NCBI RefSeq assembly: GCF_026651855.1
Contig: NZ_CP093280.1
Location: 2,396,001-2,460,000, forward strand
From: Pseudomonas silvicola
Lineage (GTDB): Bacteria; Pseudomonadota; Gammaproteobacteria; Pseudomonadales; Pseudomonadaceae
Direction: 5' to 3'
DNA: 64,000 bases
Part shown: in pieces, positions 1 to 9,923 of the stretch
How positions within the stretch are numbered: position 1 is the stretch's first letter
How the letters are laid out: every line of letters begins with the position of its first letter
Position numbers and translations under genes: made by a program
Notes under the pieces: generated by a model
What the model saw: the letters and a program-made list of their open reading frames with translations, nothing else
Told to the model about the DNA's origin: nothing
Databases searched by the model: none

Positions 1-1
1 C

Positions 2-223
2 TACGAATACCGCATTCTTGAATACCTGATGCGCCATCACCAGCAGGTGGTGGCCAAGGACCGCCTGATGGAACAGCTGTACCCGGACGACGACGAGCGC
101 GACCCGAACGTCATTGAAGTGCTGGTAGGCCGCCTGCGCCGCAAGCTGGAAGGCACCAACGGCTTCAAGCCCATCGAGACCGTGCGCGGCCTGGGCTACC
201 TGTTCACCGAGCGGTGTAAATGA
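2..223 (+). CDS. phoP: PhoP response regulator, C-terminal part (5' end outside window)
   Basis: Only the last 73 residues are present. They form the winged-helix DNA-binding domain of an OmpR/PhoB-type regulator: the RDPNVIEVLVGRLRRKL recognition helix and the ETVRGLGYLF wing are clear. The reading frame is open to the window edge. Its TGA stop overlaps the ATG of the next gene by 4 bp (ATGA), so the two are translationally coupled. The partner kinase has PhoQ length and layout, so PhoP, the Mg2+/cationic-peptide response regulator, is the best assignment. The receiver domain is not visible. Confidence 0.85.
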   Translation, partial: YEYRILEYLMRHHQQVVAKDRLMEQLYPDDDERDPNVIEVLVGRLRRKLEGTNGFKPIETVRGLGYLFTERCK

Positions 224-1566
224 TTCGATCGCTGCGCGTACGGCTGATGGCGGCCGCCTTCATTCTGGCGGTGCTGTTCATGATCGGCCTGCTGCCAGCG
301 CTGCAAAGCACCTTCAGCCTGGCGCTGCGCGAGTCCATCGAGCAGCGCCTGGCGTCGGACGCCACCACCCTGATCTCCGCGGCGCGGGTCGAGAACGGCC
401 AGTTGCAGATGCCTGACCTGCTGCCCGACGAGCGCTTCAACCTGCCCGACAGCCGCCTGCTGGGGTACATCTACAACCGTGAGGGCGACCTGGTGTGGCG
501 CTCCCGGGCCACCACCGAGCAAAGCATCAACTACAAGCCACGTTACGACGGGATGGGCGCGCAGTTCGCGCATATTCGCGAGCCCAACGGCGAGGAGTAT
601 TTCGTCTACGACGTGGAGGTAAAACTGCTGGGCGGCAAGAGCGCGGCCTACAGCATCGTCGCCCTGCAACCGGTGCGCGAGTACAAGCTGATTCTCTCTG
701 GGCTGCGCGAAAAGCTCTCCCTGGGTTTCGGCGCGGCCTTGCTGGCCCTGCTGGTGCTGTTGTGGGCCGGCCTGACCTGGGGCTTGCGTGCCCTGCGCCA
801 GTTGAGCTCGGAGCTGGACGAGATCGAATCGGGCAAGCGTGACAGCCTCAGTGAAACCCACCCCCGCGAACTGCTGCGCCTGACCGGCTCGCTGAACCGC
901 CTGCTCAGCAGTGAGCGTGAGCAGCGCGGCCGTTATCGTGATTCCCTGGGCGACCTGGCCCACAGCCTGAAAACGCCGCTGGCAGTGTTGCAGGGCGTTA
1001 GCGAGACCATCGCCCAACGCCCGGAAAACATCGAGCAGGCGCGCATTCTGCAAAGCCAGATCGAGCGCATGAGCCAGCAGATCGGTTACCAGCTGCAACG
1101 TGCCAGCCTGCGCAAAAGCGGCCTGGTGCGCCACCAGGTGCCGCTCAAACCCGTGCTGGATAGCCTGTGCAGTACCCTGGAAAAGGTCTACCGCGACAAG
1201 CCGGTGCAGGTGACCTACGCCATTCCCGAAAATGCCCAGGTACCCATGGAGCAGGGCGCCTTGCTGGAGATGCTCGGCAACCTGCTGGAAAACGCCTATC
1301 GGCTGTGCCTGAGCGAAGTGAAGATCAGCCTGGGGTACAGCGGCGAAGCACTTGAGCTGAGCGTGGAAGACGACGGCCTGGGCGTGCCCCCGGACCAGCG
1401 TGCGCGCATCCTGCAACGGGGTGAGCGCCTGGACCGGCAGAACCCAGGGCAGGGCATTGGCCTGGCGGTGGTCAAGGACATCATCGAAAGCTACGACGCC
1501 TTGCTGATCCTTGACGACTCGCCCTTGGGCGGCGCGGCGTTCCGGGTGCGCTTCAAGCCGCTCTGA
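220..1566 (+). CDS. phoQ: PhoQ-type membrane sensor histidine kinase
   Basis: 448 residues, the usual length of Pseudomonas PhoQ. A transmembrane helix near residues 7-28, a periplasmic sensor region to about 165 and a second helix near 170-190 precede the kinase core. The H-box reads DLAHSLKTPLAVL with the phospho-His near residue 248; the N-box NLLENA lies near 354 and the G-box GQGIGLAVVKD near the C-terminus. It overlaps phoP by 4 bp. In the family it senses low Mg2+ and cationic peptides and phosphorylates PhoP. The PhoQ name rests on gene pairing and length; the sensor domain was not compared. Confidence 0.88.
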   Translation: MIRSLRVRLMAAAFILAVLFMIGLLPALQSTFSLALRESIEQRLASDATTLISAARVENGQLQMPDLLPDERFNLPDSRLLGYIYNREGDLVWRSRATTEQSINYKPRYDGMGAQFAHIREPNGEEYFVYDVEVKLLGGKSAAYSIVALQPVREYKLILSGLREKLSLGFGAALLALLVLLWAGLTWGLRALRQLSSELDEIESGKRDSLSETHPRELLRLTGSLNRLLSSEREQRGRYRDSLGDLAHSLKTPLAVLQGVSETIAQRPENIEQARILQSQIERMSQQIGYQLQRASLRKSGLVRHQVPLKPVLDSLCSTLEKVYRDKPVQVTYAIPENAQVPMEQGALLEMLGNLLENAYRLCLSEVKISLGYSGEALELSVEDDGLGVPPDQRARILQRGERLDRQNPGQGIGLAVVKDIIESYDALLILDDSPLGGAAFRVRFKPL

Positions 1567-1600
1567 AGTGCGCTATACCTTCTTGTGACGAGTCGAGGCG

Positions 1601-1656
1601 GGCGGGAATCCGCCATGTGGCGGTACTCGCCCGGGCGGATTGGCGGAATTCCGCCA
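1601..1656. promoter_or_regulatory. Paired palindromes upstream of dctA, probable activator sites
   Basis: Two related palindromes lie in the 306-bp gap before dctA: GGCGGGAATCCGCC at 1601-1614 (near-perfect) and TGGCGGAATTCCGCCA at 1641-1656 (perfect). They sit about 120 and 80 bp upstream of the sigma54-type -24 element. That is the usual position and pairing of activator sites for enhancer-binding proteins of the DctD/MifR type. No dctBD genes lie in the window, so the regulator would act in trans. The remaining part of the gap holds no credible gene. Confidence 0.6.
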
Positions 1657-1732
1657 GGCAATTTCTCACATGGTGGCTATCATGATGGCACCGACCCCCG
1701 CAATCATTGACCCTTAACCCAAACCTGTAACC

Positions 1733-1747
1733 TGGCACGCCCCTTGC
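1733..1747 (+). promoter_or_regulatory. Sigma54 (RpoN) promoter of dctA
   Basis: TGGCACG, four bases, then TTGC matches the sigma54 -24/-12 consensus, with the invariant GG and GC dinucleotides correctly spaced. It lies about 125 bp before the dctA start and downstream of two palindromes. Sigma54-dependent dctA transcription activated by DctD is established in rhizobia and Pseudomonas; here it is inferred from sequence match alone. Confidence 0.72.
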
Positions 1748-1872
1748 GATATACAGGCAAGGTCTGCCCCGAGCAGCTCGACAATAAATCCCTCCAGTTC
1801 AGGGGGGTTCGTGCTTAGGTGTCGTGTGCATCACAGGAATGGATGTCAGGCGATGCACTTGAGGAATTTGTA

Positions 1873-3189
1873 ATGACGACTCGTCAGCCACTGTACAAAT
1901 CGCTGTATTTCCAGGTGATCGTCGCGATCATCATCGGCATTGCGTTGGGGCATTTCTACCCTGACACCGCCGTTACTCTGAAACCGCTGGGTGACGGCTT
2001 CATCAAACTGATCAAAATGGTCATCGCCCCCATCATCTTCTGCACCGTGGTCAGCGGTATCGCTGGCATGGAGAACATGAAGGCCGTGGGCAAGACCGGT
2101 GGCTATGCGCTGCTGTACTTTGAAATCGTCTCTACCATCGCGCTGCTGATCGGCCTGGTGGTGGTGAACGTGATCGGCCCTGGCAACGGCATGCACATCG
2201 ACCCGGCCACCCTGGATGCTTCCAAGGTCGCCACCTACGTGGCCGCCGGTAAAGACCAGAGCGTGATCGCGTTCTTCCTCAACATCATCCCCAACACCAT
2301 CGTCGGTGCCTTCGCCAACGGCGATATCCTGCAGGTGCTGATGTTCGCCGTGCTGTTCGGTTTTGCCCTGCACCGCCTGGGCGCCTACGGCAAGCCGTTG
2401 CTGGACCTGATCGATCGCTTTGCCCACGTGATGTTCAACATCATCAGCATGATCATGAAGCTGGCGCCCATCGGCGCGCTGGGTGCCATGGCGTTCACCA
2501 TCGGTGCCTACGGCGTCAGCTCGCTGGTGCAACTGGGCCAGTTGATGATCTGCTTCTACATCACCTGCATCCTGTTCGTGCTGCTGGTGCTGGGCTCCAT
2601 CGCCCGCTTCCACGGTTTCAGCATCCTCAAGCTGGTGCGCTACATCCGTGAAGAACTGCTGATCGTACTGGGCACGTCTTCGTCGGAATCGGCCCTGCCA
2701 CGCATGCTGGTGAAGATGGAGCGCCTGGGCGCGCAGAAGTCGGTGGTTGGCCTGGTGATCCCGACCGGCTACTCGTTCAACCTGGACGGTACCGCCATCT
2801 ACCTGACCATGGCCGCGGTGTTCATCGCCCAGGCCACTGACACCCACATGGACCTGTTCCACCAGCTGACCCTGTTGGCCGTGCTGCTGATTTCCTCCAA
2901 GGGTGCCGCAGGCGTCACCGGCAGCGGCTTCATCGTGCTGGCCGCTACTCTGTCGGCTGTTGGCCACCTGCCGGTAGCCGGCCTGGCGCTGATTCTGGGC
3001 ATCGACCGCTTCATGTCCGAAGCGCGTGCGCTGACCAACCTGGTGGGCAACGCCGTGGCGACCCTGGTGGTTGCCAAGTGGGTAGGCGAGCTGGACGAGG
3101 ACACCATGAAGACGCAGCTGGCCGCAGGCCCGACTGCCATCGAAGTGGCTGAAGCCCATGAGGCTGTGGTCGTCGATACGCCACGCTAA
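1873..3189 (+). CDS. dctA: C4-dicarboxylate:cation symporter DctA
   Basis: 438 residues, typical for the DAACS/SLC1 family. Hallmarks are the serine-rich hairpin [12 protein letters not shown] and the substrate-site loop [14 protein letters not shown]. Multiple hydrophobic helices run from about residue 10 onward. It imports succinate, fumarate and malate with protons or sodium across the inner membrane. The ATG at 1873 is chosen because GAGGA lies 8-12 bp upstream and the protein then starts [14 protein letters not shown], as in family members; an open frame extends 54 bp further upstream without support. A sigma54 promoter and a terminator frame the gene as a single transcription unit. Confidence 0.95.
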   Translation: MTTRQPLYKSLYFQVIVAIIIGIALGHFYPDTAVTLKPLGDGFIKLIKMVIAPIIFCTVVSGIAGMENMKAVGKTGGYALLYFEIVSTIALLIGLVVVNVIGPGNGMHIDPATLDASKVATYVAAGKDQSVIAFFLNIIPNTIVGAFANGDILQVLMFAVLFGFALHRLGAYGKPLLDLIDRFAHVMFNIISMIMKLAPIGALGAMAFTIGAYGVSSLVQLGQLMICFYITCILFVLLVLGSIARFHGFSILKLVRYIREELLIVLGTSSSESALPRMLVKMERLGAQKSVVGLVIPTGYSFNLDGTAIYLTMAAVFIAQATDTHMDLFHQLTLLAVLLISSKGAAGVTGSGFIVLAATLSAVGHLPVAGLALILGIDRFMSEARALTNLVGNAVATLVVAKWVGELDEDTMKTQLAAGPTAIEVAEAHEAVVVDTPR

Positions 3190-3205
3190 GTACTGACGCT
3201 GCACG

Positions 3206-3233
3206 AAAAAACCCATCTTCGGATGGGTTTTTT
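3206..3233 (+). terminator. Rho-independent terminator after dctA
   Basis: AAAAAACCCATC, a TTCG-type loop, and GATGGGTTTTTT form a stem with a U-tract on the plus strand, and an A-tract that would also serve the convergent sprT gene on the minus strand. Confidence 0.85.
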
Positions 3234-3256
3234 CATGGTGCTCCGAGCTCCCCGGA

Positions 3257-3751
3257 TCATTCCACCCGGGTTTCCCCGGTGAACACCAGGGTATGGCGGC
3301 AGCGCCGGCACAGGTAACGGCGCCCCTGGTGGACCAGTTTGTGGCGCTGGGCCGAGAAGGGGAAGTCGCTGTCGGCACACGGGCATTTGTAGATGTAGCG
3401 CGTGACCCGCCGGCGTTTCACTTCATAGGTGTGGCAGCGGTTGGGCGGCAGCTCGTACACGCCGCGCATGATCAACTGCCATTCTTCGCCATGGGGCGCG
3501 ATACGGTCGCCGAACAACTGGTGCGCCACCAGGTGGGCAACCTCGTGGGGCACGGTCTGGCGCAGGAAATCTTCACTGTTTTCGCGATACAGCTGCGGGT
3601 TGAAGCGCAGCAGGTTTTCATGCAGATGCGCGACACCGGCCTTCTGCCCCCTCAGCTTGAAGCTGACCTGGGGGCGGGCGAAGGGTCGTTTGAAAAAGGC
3701 TTCGGCTTGCTGGAAACAGGATTCGACGCGGGAATTGAGTAACTCGGGCAT
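3257..3751 (-). CDS. sprT: SprT family zinc metalloprotease-like protein
   Basis: 164 residues, matching SprT. The zinc protease motif HExxH is present in TVPHEVAHLVAH near residue 69, followed by a C-terminal zinc ribbon with CPC and CRRC pairs at about residues 124-152. The N-terminal start MPELLNSRVE at 3751 is preferred because the upstream extension of this frame lies antisense to the next gene. SprT-like proteins resemble eukaryotic Spartan, which cleaves DNA-protein crosslinks; the bacterial role is poorly defined. It converges on dctA and is a likely single-gene unit. Confidence 0.9.
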   Translation of the reverse strand: MPELLNSRVESCFQQAEAFFKRPFARPQVSFKLRGQKAGVAHLHENLLRFNPQLYRENSEDFLRQTVPHEVAHLVAHQLFGDRIAPHGEEWQLIMRGVYELPPNRCHTYEVKRRRVTRYIYKCPCADSDFPFSAQRHKLVHQGRRYLCRRCRHTLVFTGETRVE

Positions 3752-3813
3752 GCTAGACAACACTCCATATGCGCCGATTATGCCGCAACCCTGGAGGCCT
3801 GCCGAGCCGCCTG

Positions 3814-4422
3814 TCAGTTGGTGTAGACCGGGCCGACGCCCAAGCCCCAGATGATCACCGTGAACGCCATGATCGCCACCAGCACCACCAGGCCTACGGC
3901 CAGCACCGAGCTGGCGAACAGAAAGCCTTCGTCTGCGTGGATATTCATGAAGGTCGGCAACCCCACGTACAGCAGGTACACCGTGTAGCAGATGGCTGCG
4001 GTGCCCACCATCATCCCCAGCCACAGGTGCGGGTACAGGGCCGCCAGGCCGCCGATGAACAGCGGGGTAGCGGTGTAGGTGGCGAAGGCCACGCAGCGGG
4101 CGAGGCTGGGGCTGGCGTCGTAGGTGCGGGCCATCCAGTGAATGAAGGCGCCCATCACCGCCACCCCGGCCAGCATGGCCACGTAGGACATCAGCGTCAT
4201 CCACACCGCACTGTCCACGGTCAGCATCACCGGGGCGCGGTTGCCTATGACCCAGCCCACGCGGGTGGTGCCGATAAACGCGGAAACGGCAGGTATCGCC
4301 GCCAATATCAAGGTATGGGTGAGGTACATGTGGCCGATGCTTTCGTCTTCGCCACGAATCTGCCGCCATTCCTGATCGGGATGGGTGAATAACCCGACGA
4401 CGTGATGGATCATGCCCTTCAC
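3814..4422 (-). CDS. Yip1 family integral membrane protein
   Basis: 202 residues with five hydrophobic helices (about residues 32-50, 75-97, 108-130, 135-157 and 168-195). The N-terminus, [18 protein letters not shown], is the characteristic opening of Yip1-domain bacterial membrane proteins. The start could also be the second Met, 9 bp downstream. The function of bacterial Yip1 proteins is unknown. It is divergent from ttcA, with which it shares a 205-bp upstream region. Confidence 0.8.
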   Translation of the reverse strand: MKGMIHHVVGLFTHPDQEWRQIRGEDESIGHMYLTHTLILAAIPAVSAFIGTTRVGWVIGNRAPVMLTVDSAVWMTLMSYVAMLAGVAVMGAFIHWMARTYDASPSLARCVAFATYTATPLFIGGLAALYPHLWLGMMVGTAAICYTVYLLYVGLPTFMNIHADEGFLFASSVLAVGLVVLVAIMAFTVIIWGLGVGPVYTN

Positions 4423-4627
4423 TCCTCTGGTGATTACCGCTCAAGCGCAGTATAGGGCGAAGATGCCAGCACTTTTAGAGCAAATCGCGCTCTGTGGGGG
4501 CGCTGTAAGCACTTTGCAGTATTTGCGTGCGTTCGTTAAAGGCGAGTTGACCAGATACCGTACCCGCGCGCCGGCTTTACAGGTAAAATGCCCGGCTTTT
4601 CGTCTCACCACGCGGATTCCAAGCGCC

Positions 4628-5452
4628 ATGGGCACCCTTTCGGTCAACCAGAACAAACTGCAGAAACGCCTTCGTCGGCTGGCCGGTGAAGCCGTCGCCG
4701 ACTACAACATGATCGAGGACGGTGACAAGGTCATGGTCTGCCTGTCGGGCGGCAAGGACAGTTACACCATGCTCGACGTGCTGATGCACCTGCAGAAGGT
4801 CGCGCCGATCAAGTTCGATATCGTCGCCGTGAACATGGACCAGAAACAGCCAGGTTTCCCGGAGCACGTGCTGCCGGCCTACCTCAAGGAACTGGGGGTG
4901 GAATACCACATCGTCGAGAAGGACACCTATTCGGTGGTCAAGGAATTGATCCCGGAAGGCAAGACCACCTGCTCGCTGTGCTCGCGCCTGCGCCGTGGCA
5001 CCCTGTACACCTTCGCCGACGAAATCGGCGCCACCAAGATGGCGCTGGGGCACCACCGCGACGACATCGTCGAGACGTTCTTCCTGAACATGTTCTTCAA
5101 CGGCAGCATGAAGGCCATGCCGCCCAAGCTGCGTGCCGACGACGGCCGCAACGTGGTGATCCGCCCGCTGGCGTACTGCAACGAGAAGGACATCCAGGCC
5201 TATTCGGACCTCAAGGGCTTCCCGATCATCCCGTGCAACCTGTGCGGCTCGCAGGAAAACCTGCAGCGCCAGGTGGTCAAGGACATGCTGGTGGAGTGGG
5301 AGCGCAAGCACCCGGGGCGTACCGAGAGCATCTTCCGTGGCTTGCAGAATGTGGTGCCGTCGCAGTTGGCTGACCGCAACCTGTTTGACTTCGTGAACCT
5401 GGCGATCGACGAGTCGGCGCCTTCGCGGGTATTGAATGTGTTGAACCTGTAG
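4628..5452 (+). CDS. ttcA: tRNA 2-thiocytidine(32) synthetase TtcA
   Basis: 274 residues, the family length. The ATP-pyrophosphatase PP-loop SGGKDS lies near residue 40, and the two CxxC pairs [10 protein letters not shown] (near 119) and PCNLCGSQ (near 205) bind the Fe-S cluster. The enzyme thiolates cytidine 32 of certain tRNAs in the cytoplasm. An open frame continues far upstream, but [17 protein letters not shown] is the conserved start. The gene is monocistronic, followed by a long perfect inverted repeat at 5468-5533. Confidence 0.95.
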   Translation: MGTLSVNQNKLQKRLRRLAGEAVADYNMIEDGDKVMVCLSGGKDSYTMLDVLMHLQKVAPIKFDIVAVNMDQKQPGFPEHVLPAYLKELGVEYHIVEKDTYSVVKELIPEGKTTCSLCSRLRRGTLYTFADEIGATKMALGHHRDDIVETFFLNMFFNGSMKAMPPKLRADDGRNVVIRPLAYCNEKDIQAYSDLKGFPIIPCNLCGSQENLQRQVVKDMLVEWERKHPGRTESIFRGLQNVVPSQLADRNLFDFVNLAIDESAPSRVLNVLNL

Positions 5453-5467
5453 AACCGAGTCGCCTGG

Positions 5468-5533
5468 TTCCCGAGCTTCGCCCGGTCCTACAATGAAGCG
5501 TGTTTTTTGGTAGGACCGGGCGAAGCTCGGGAA
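5468..5533. repeat. Intergenic 23-bp perfect inverted repeat (REP-like hairpin)
   Basis: Arms at 5468-5490 and 5511-5533 are perfect 23-bp complements around a 20-bp loop that contains TTTTTT. The arm carries the CGAGCTTCGCCCGG core seen again, imperfectly, at 37255-37294. It lies between the converging ttcA and beta-propeller genes, so it could end both transcripts. It resembles Pseudomonas REP/BIME-type intergenic palindromes. Confidence 0.75.
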
Positions 5534-5546
5534 GGGGCCGGCAGCG

Positions 5547-6380
5547 TTATTCCGCTCTGAGCTCGATTACCCGATTACGGCCTCCTTCGGCCAGCAGGTA
5601 GGTATTGTCCCCTGTAGGCAACAACTCCTGCGGCGCCCGCAGGTGCGACAGGATCACCTGCAACTTGCCATCCGGCGTGCGCAGCCACAGCCGCGCCAGG
5701 TGCGTCTGGTCTTCTACTATCCATAGCCCGCGCTTGTCGCACAGGATGAAGGTGGGGTTGGTAATGCCGTCCACGTACACCGGGTCCTTGCCCGATTCGT
5801 CGAACTGGCGGACCACGCCTTCCTTCTTCACGGTGTACAGCAGCTTGCCGCCGGGGCAGATCTCCACCGACTCGGTCTGCGCCAGCTTGTCGCGCAGCAC
5901 GGTCAGCGTGCCGTCGGCGGCGTCGTAGCGCATCAACCGGCCGTCGTCGTGGCGGTCCTCAATGGCATACAGCGTGTCGCCGTCGCTCTTCAGGCCCTGC
6001 ACGTCGCGGCCCATGAACAGCTGGGTGACCGTGCCGTCCTTGAGCAACTGCACTGGCTTGTTGTCGAATTCCTGGCTGAAGGCGTGGCCACCCAGGAACG
6101 GCGCCAGGCCGTCGGGCTTGGTCAGGCCGTCGACAATGACCGTGCGGGTGCCATCCGGGGCGATGCTGCTCAGGCGGCCCTTGTCGTCACGCAGTTCCTC
6201 GGTGACCAGCACGTTGGCGCCGTCCAGGCCCAGACCTGCGGCCTTCTCGACCTTGTCGTAGACCAGGCGCGTGCTCCAGCCGGCGGCAGCCTGCACCGGC
6301 CAGTAATGCTGCCAGCCCAGGAAACCCAGTGCCCCGACAACAGGGATGGCGGCCAGCCACAACAGCGGTTTGAGTTTCAT
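5547..6380 (-). CDS. Exported SMP-30/beta-propeller-like protein
   Basis: 277 residues from an ATG at 6380. An N-terminal hydrophobic segment (about residues 4-22) is a signal anchor or signal peptide. The rest has repeated strand patterns such as PDGLAPFLGG, LKSDGDTLYAIED and DKRGLWIVED, typical of SMP-30/gluconolactonase-like beta-propellers. A TTG at 6395 would add five residues but has no better ribosome site. It follows the Tag-like glycosylase gene by 15 bp and is likely co-transcribed with it. The substrate is unknown; gluconolactonase activity should not be assumed. Confidence 0.7.
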   Translation of the reverse strand: MKLKPLLWLAAIPVVGALGFLGWQHYWPVQAAAGWSTRLVYDKVEKAAGLGLDGANVLVTEELRDDKGRLSSIAPDGTRTVIVDGLTKPDGLAPFLGGHAFSQEFDNKPVQLLKDGTVTQLFMGRDVQGLKSDGDTLYAIEDRHDDGRLMRYDAADGTLTVLRDKLAQTESVEICPGGKLLYTVKKEGVVRQFDESGKDPVYVDGITNPTFILCDKRGLWIVEDQTHLARLWLRTPDGKLQVILSHLRAPQELLPTGDNTYLLAEGGRNRVIELRAE

Positions 6381-6395
6381 CAGCGGTCCATGCAA

Positions 6396-7067
6396 TTAGT
6401 GGTTGACGGTGTAGGCCAGCATCGCCGAGAGCTGGCACAGGGGCCGCCCACTTTCGGCCTGCCACTGGTTGAACACTTCCTGGACCTTGGCCTGGTCGCG
6501 TTTGCTGCTGGGCACCCTGTCGACGATGCCTTGGGCGTTGAGCGCCGCCACCACATCGCCGCTGGGAATGAAGGTGTCCTTGCCGACCATGCGCAGGAAG
6601 CGCGGGGCCGACAGGCCGCCCATCTGGTTGCCGTGCTTGGCCAAATACTGCCACAGGCCGACGATGTCATTCACCGGCCAATCGGCGATGAAGGCGCCAA
6701 AGCTTTTGTGCTCGTGCTCGATGTCCAGGATCAGCTGGGCGTTGCGTGGCACGCTCTTGAGCTTGCCCAGGTGGCGGATGATGCGCGTGTCCTGCATCAG
6801 CCGCTCCAGGTGCTCGGCGCCCATCAGTACAACCTTTTCCGGGTCGAAGCCGAAGAACACCTGCTCGAACGCGGGCCACTTGGAATCCACCAGGCTGTGC
6901 TTGAGGCCGGCGCGGAAGACCCGCAGGGCCATGGTCGACAGGTACCGGTCAGCGGGGATCTTGCGCAATTGTGCCGCGGTTTTCGGCTCGGGCAGCTGTG
7001 CCTCCAGGGCCTTGGCCGAGCCAAAGCGGTTGAGGCAGTATTCGTTGAGCCATTTGTAATCCTGCAT
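6396..7067 (-). CDS. DNA-3-methyladenine glycosylase I-like protein
   Basis: 223 residues resembling the Tag family of helix-hairpin-helix base-excision glycosylases. Family-like stretches include RVFRAGLKHSLVDSKWPAFEQ, FGFDPEKV and LMQDTRIIRHLGKLKSVPRNA. It lacks the N-terminal zinc-ligating CxW segment of E. coli Tag, as do many Pseudomonas homologues. The expected role is excision of alkylated adenine from DNA. It starts immediately after the DUF2069 gene on the same strand. Confidence 0.78.
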   Translation of the reverse strand: MQDYKWLNEYCLNRFGSAKALEAQLPEPKTAAQLRKIPADRYLSTMALRVFRAGLKHSLVDSKWPAFEQVFFGFDPEKVVLMGAEHLERLMQDTRIIRHLGKLKSVPRNAQLILDIEHEHKSFGAFIADWPVNDIVGLWQYLAKHGNQMGGLSAPRFLRMVGKDTFIPSGDVVAALNAQGIVDRVPSSKRDQAKVQEVFNQWQAESGRPLCQLSAMLAYTVNH

Positions 7068-8466
<1,399 letters not shown>

Positions 8467-8504
8467 CTAACCCTCTGGCGGGCACATAGAGGAAGGTCGC
8501 AATC

Positions 8505-8960
8505 ATGGCATGGCGCGTGGTGATATGTCTGGTCCTGGTGGTACTGGCAGGGTGTGGCGCCGATTACGGGGTGGACCAGAACGGCAAGGTGGTCAAGGCA
8601 GGCCAGTTGGACGATCAGTGGCTGGTGGTCAACTACTGGGCCGATTGGTGCGGGCCATGTCGTAGCGAAGTGCCGCAGCTCAATGCCCTGGCCGAGCAGC
8701 TGAAGGGCAAGGGCGTGGCAGTGGTGGGCGTGAACTTCGACGGGTTGCACGGTGACGACCTGAAGAAGGCCGCCCAGGAACTGGGCATCGGTTTCACCGT
8801 GCTGGCGGACGACCCGGCGCCGCGCTTCAACCTGCCCCAGAGCGAGGCGTTGCCCATTACCTACATCATCGACGCCAAGGGCAAGGTGCGCGAGCAGTTG
8901 GTGGGCGAGCAGACCGCCGCGGGCATCCGCGAGAAGCTGGCCAAACTGAAAAGCTCCTGA
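8505..8960 (+). CDS. TlpA-like thioredoxin-fold lipoprotein
   Basis: 151 residues. A signal peptide ending in the lipobox LAGC (Cys near residue 17) predicts a membrane-anchored lipoprotein. The mature part has the redox motif WADWCGPCRSEVPQL and the cis-Pro loop ALPITYIID of TlpA/ResA thioredoxins. It would act in the periplasm as a thiol reductase. It is divergent from the arsC-wrbA operon. The partner protein is unknown. Confidence 0.88.
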   Translation: MAWRVVICLVLVVLAGCGADYGVDQNGKVVKAGQLDDQWLVVNYWADWCGPCRSEVPQLNALAEQLKGKGVAVVGVNFDGLHGDDLKKAAQELGIGFTVLADDPAPRFNLPQSEALPITYIIDAKGKVREQLVGEQTAAGIREKLAKLKSS

Positions 8961-8977
8961 GCAGCCCTGCCCAAGCG

Positions 8978-9040
8978 CGTAGCAGCGGACCTGGCCGCGT
9001 CACTGGCGCCGCGAAACACGCGGCCAGGTCCGCTGCTACG
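8978..9040. repeat. Intergenic 23-bp perfect inverted repeat
   Basis: Arms 8978-9000 and 9018-9040 are perfect 23-bp complements around a 17-bp loop. It sits between convergent genes (tlpA-like and META), the same setting and arm length as the element at 5468. There is no U-tract. Confidence 0.7.
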
Positions 9041-9045
9041 GCCGA

Positions 9046-9447
9046 TCAGCTCTCGTCAGGCCACAGGCGCAACGGCTTGCCTTCTTCGGGCCACAGGCGG
9101 ATCTGGCCTTCCTTGGAAACGCTCCAGCGCTGCACGCCACCGAGGGCCTGCAGGAAGCGCTGTTCCTGTTCCATGGTGGCCGGGTCGCACAGGCGGCGGG
9201 TGCTGCCTACCGGGCCGAAATTCAGGTGGTGGTGCTGCAGGGTATACGGCGCGAACCAGTGGTTGCAGCCAGCGTTGCCATAGGCCCGGCCGTCTTCACC
9301 CAGGGTCAGGCTGATGTGGCTGTAGTCCATCAGCGGGCGGTCGCCGATCCACTCCAGGGTGTACGCCTGGTCCTGTTGCAGCTTGGGCCCGGTTGCGCAG
9401 CCCGTCAGGGTGGCGGCCAGTGCCGCCAGCAGCAGGGCTTGTCTCAC
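9046..9447 (-). CDS. META/HslJ-domain lipoprotein
   Basis: 133 residues from a GTG start. The signal peptide ends in the lipobox LTGC near residue 16. The body has the META-domain features GEDGRAYGNAGCNHWFAPY and MEQEQRFLQALGGVQRW. META proteins such as HslJ are linked to heat or novobiocin stress, and their molecular role is unclear. The GTG shares a GTGA overlap with the stop of the upstream zinc-ribbon gene, so translation is probably coupled. Likely outer-membrane anchored. Confidence 0.8.
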   Translation of the reverse strand: MRQALLLAALAATLTGCATGPKLQQDQAYTLEWIGDRPLMDYSHISLTLGEDGRAYGNAGCNHWFAPYTLQHHHLNFGPVGSTRRLCDPATMEQEQRFLQALGGVQRWSVSKEGQIRLWPEEGKPLRLWPDES

Positions 9448-9881
9448 GGGCGCGGCTCCTGGCAGTGGCGGCACAGGTGTTTGTCGCCCACGGTGGTCCA
9501 GCCCAGCTCGGCGATGCGCGCGGTGGCAGCCGGCTTCTGCGCCTTGGTGCCCAGCTTGGCGTCCACGGCGAACTCGAACTCCAGGTCCGCTGCGCATTTG
9601 TCGCACTGTACGTGCCACTGGTGGATGGCCAATTCGCCAAACACCGGGCCACGGGCCACGGCGACCCACTGGCCTGGCGGGTTGATCAGGTGGCGGACTT
9701 TCTCGATGGTCAGGCGCATGGACAAGGTCTTGCTGCCCTTGAGGGTCACCAGCAGGACGTCGTCATTGTGAATCGAACCACCGTTGCCGGTGACCTGATA
9801 ACGACCCGGCGCCAAGGCACGGCATTCGATCAGGGTGTGGTGCGGGTTGAGCAGGCTGTAGCGAAAATCGTGTTCGACCAT
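9444..9881 (-). CDS. Conserved hypothetical protein with C-terminal zinc-ribbon cysteines
   Basis: 145 residues from an ATG preceded by GGAGGA. Four cysteines in two CxxC pairs (VQCDKCAADL near residue 93 and HLCRHCQEP near the end) suggest a zinc ribbon; the N-terminal half is a beta-rich domain without a recognised family. No signal peptide is seen, so it is probably cytoplasmic. It overlaps the META lipoprotein gene by 4 bp, which is its only functional clue. Confidence 0.7.
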   Translation of the reverse strand: MVEHDFRYSLLNPHHTLIECRALAPGRYQVTGNGGSIHNDDVLLVTLKGSKTLSMRLTIEKVRHLINPPGQWVAVARGPVFGELAIHQWHVQCDKCAADLEFEFAVDAKLGTKAQKPAATARIAELGWTTVGDKHLCRHCQEPRP

Positions 9882-9923
9882 GGGTCCTCCAAATCTGCGC
9901 GACATGCTAGCACGGCCGCCTGC

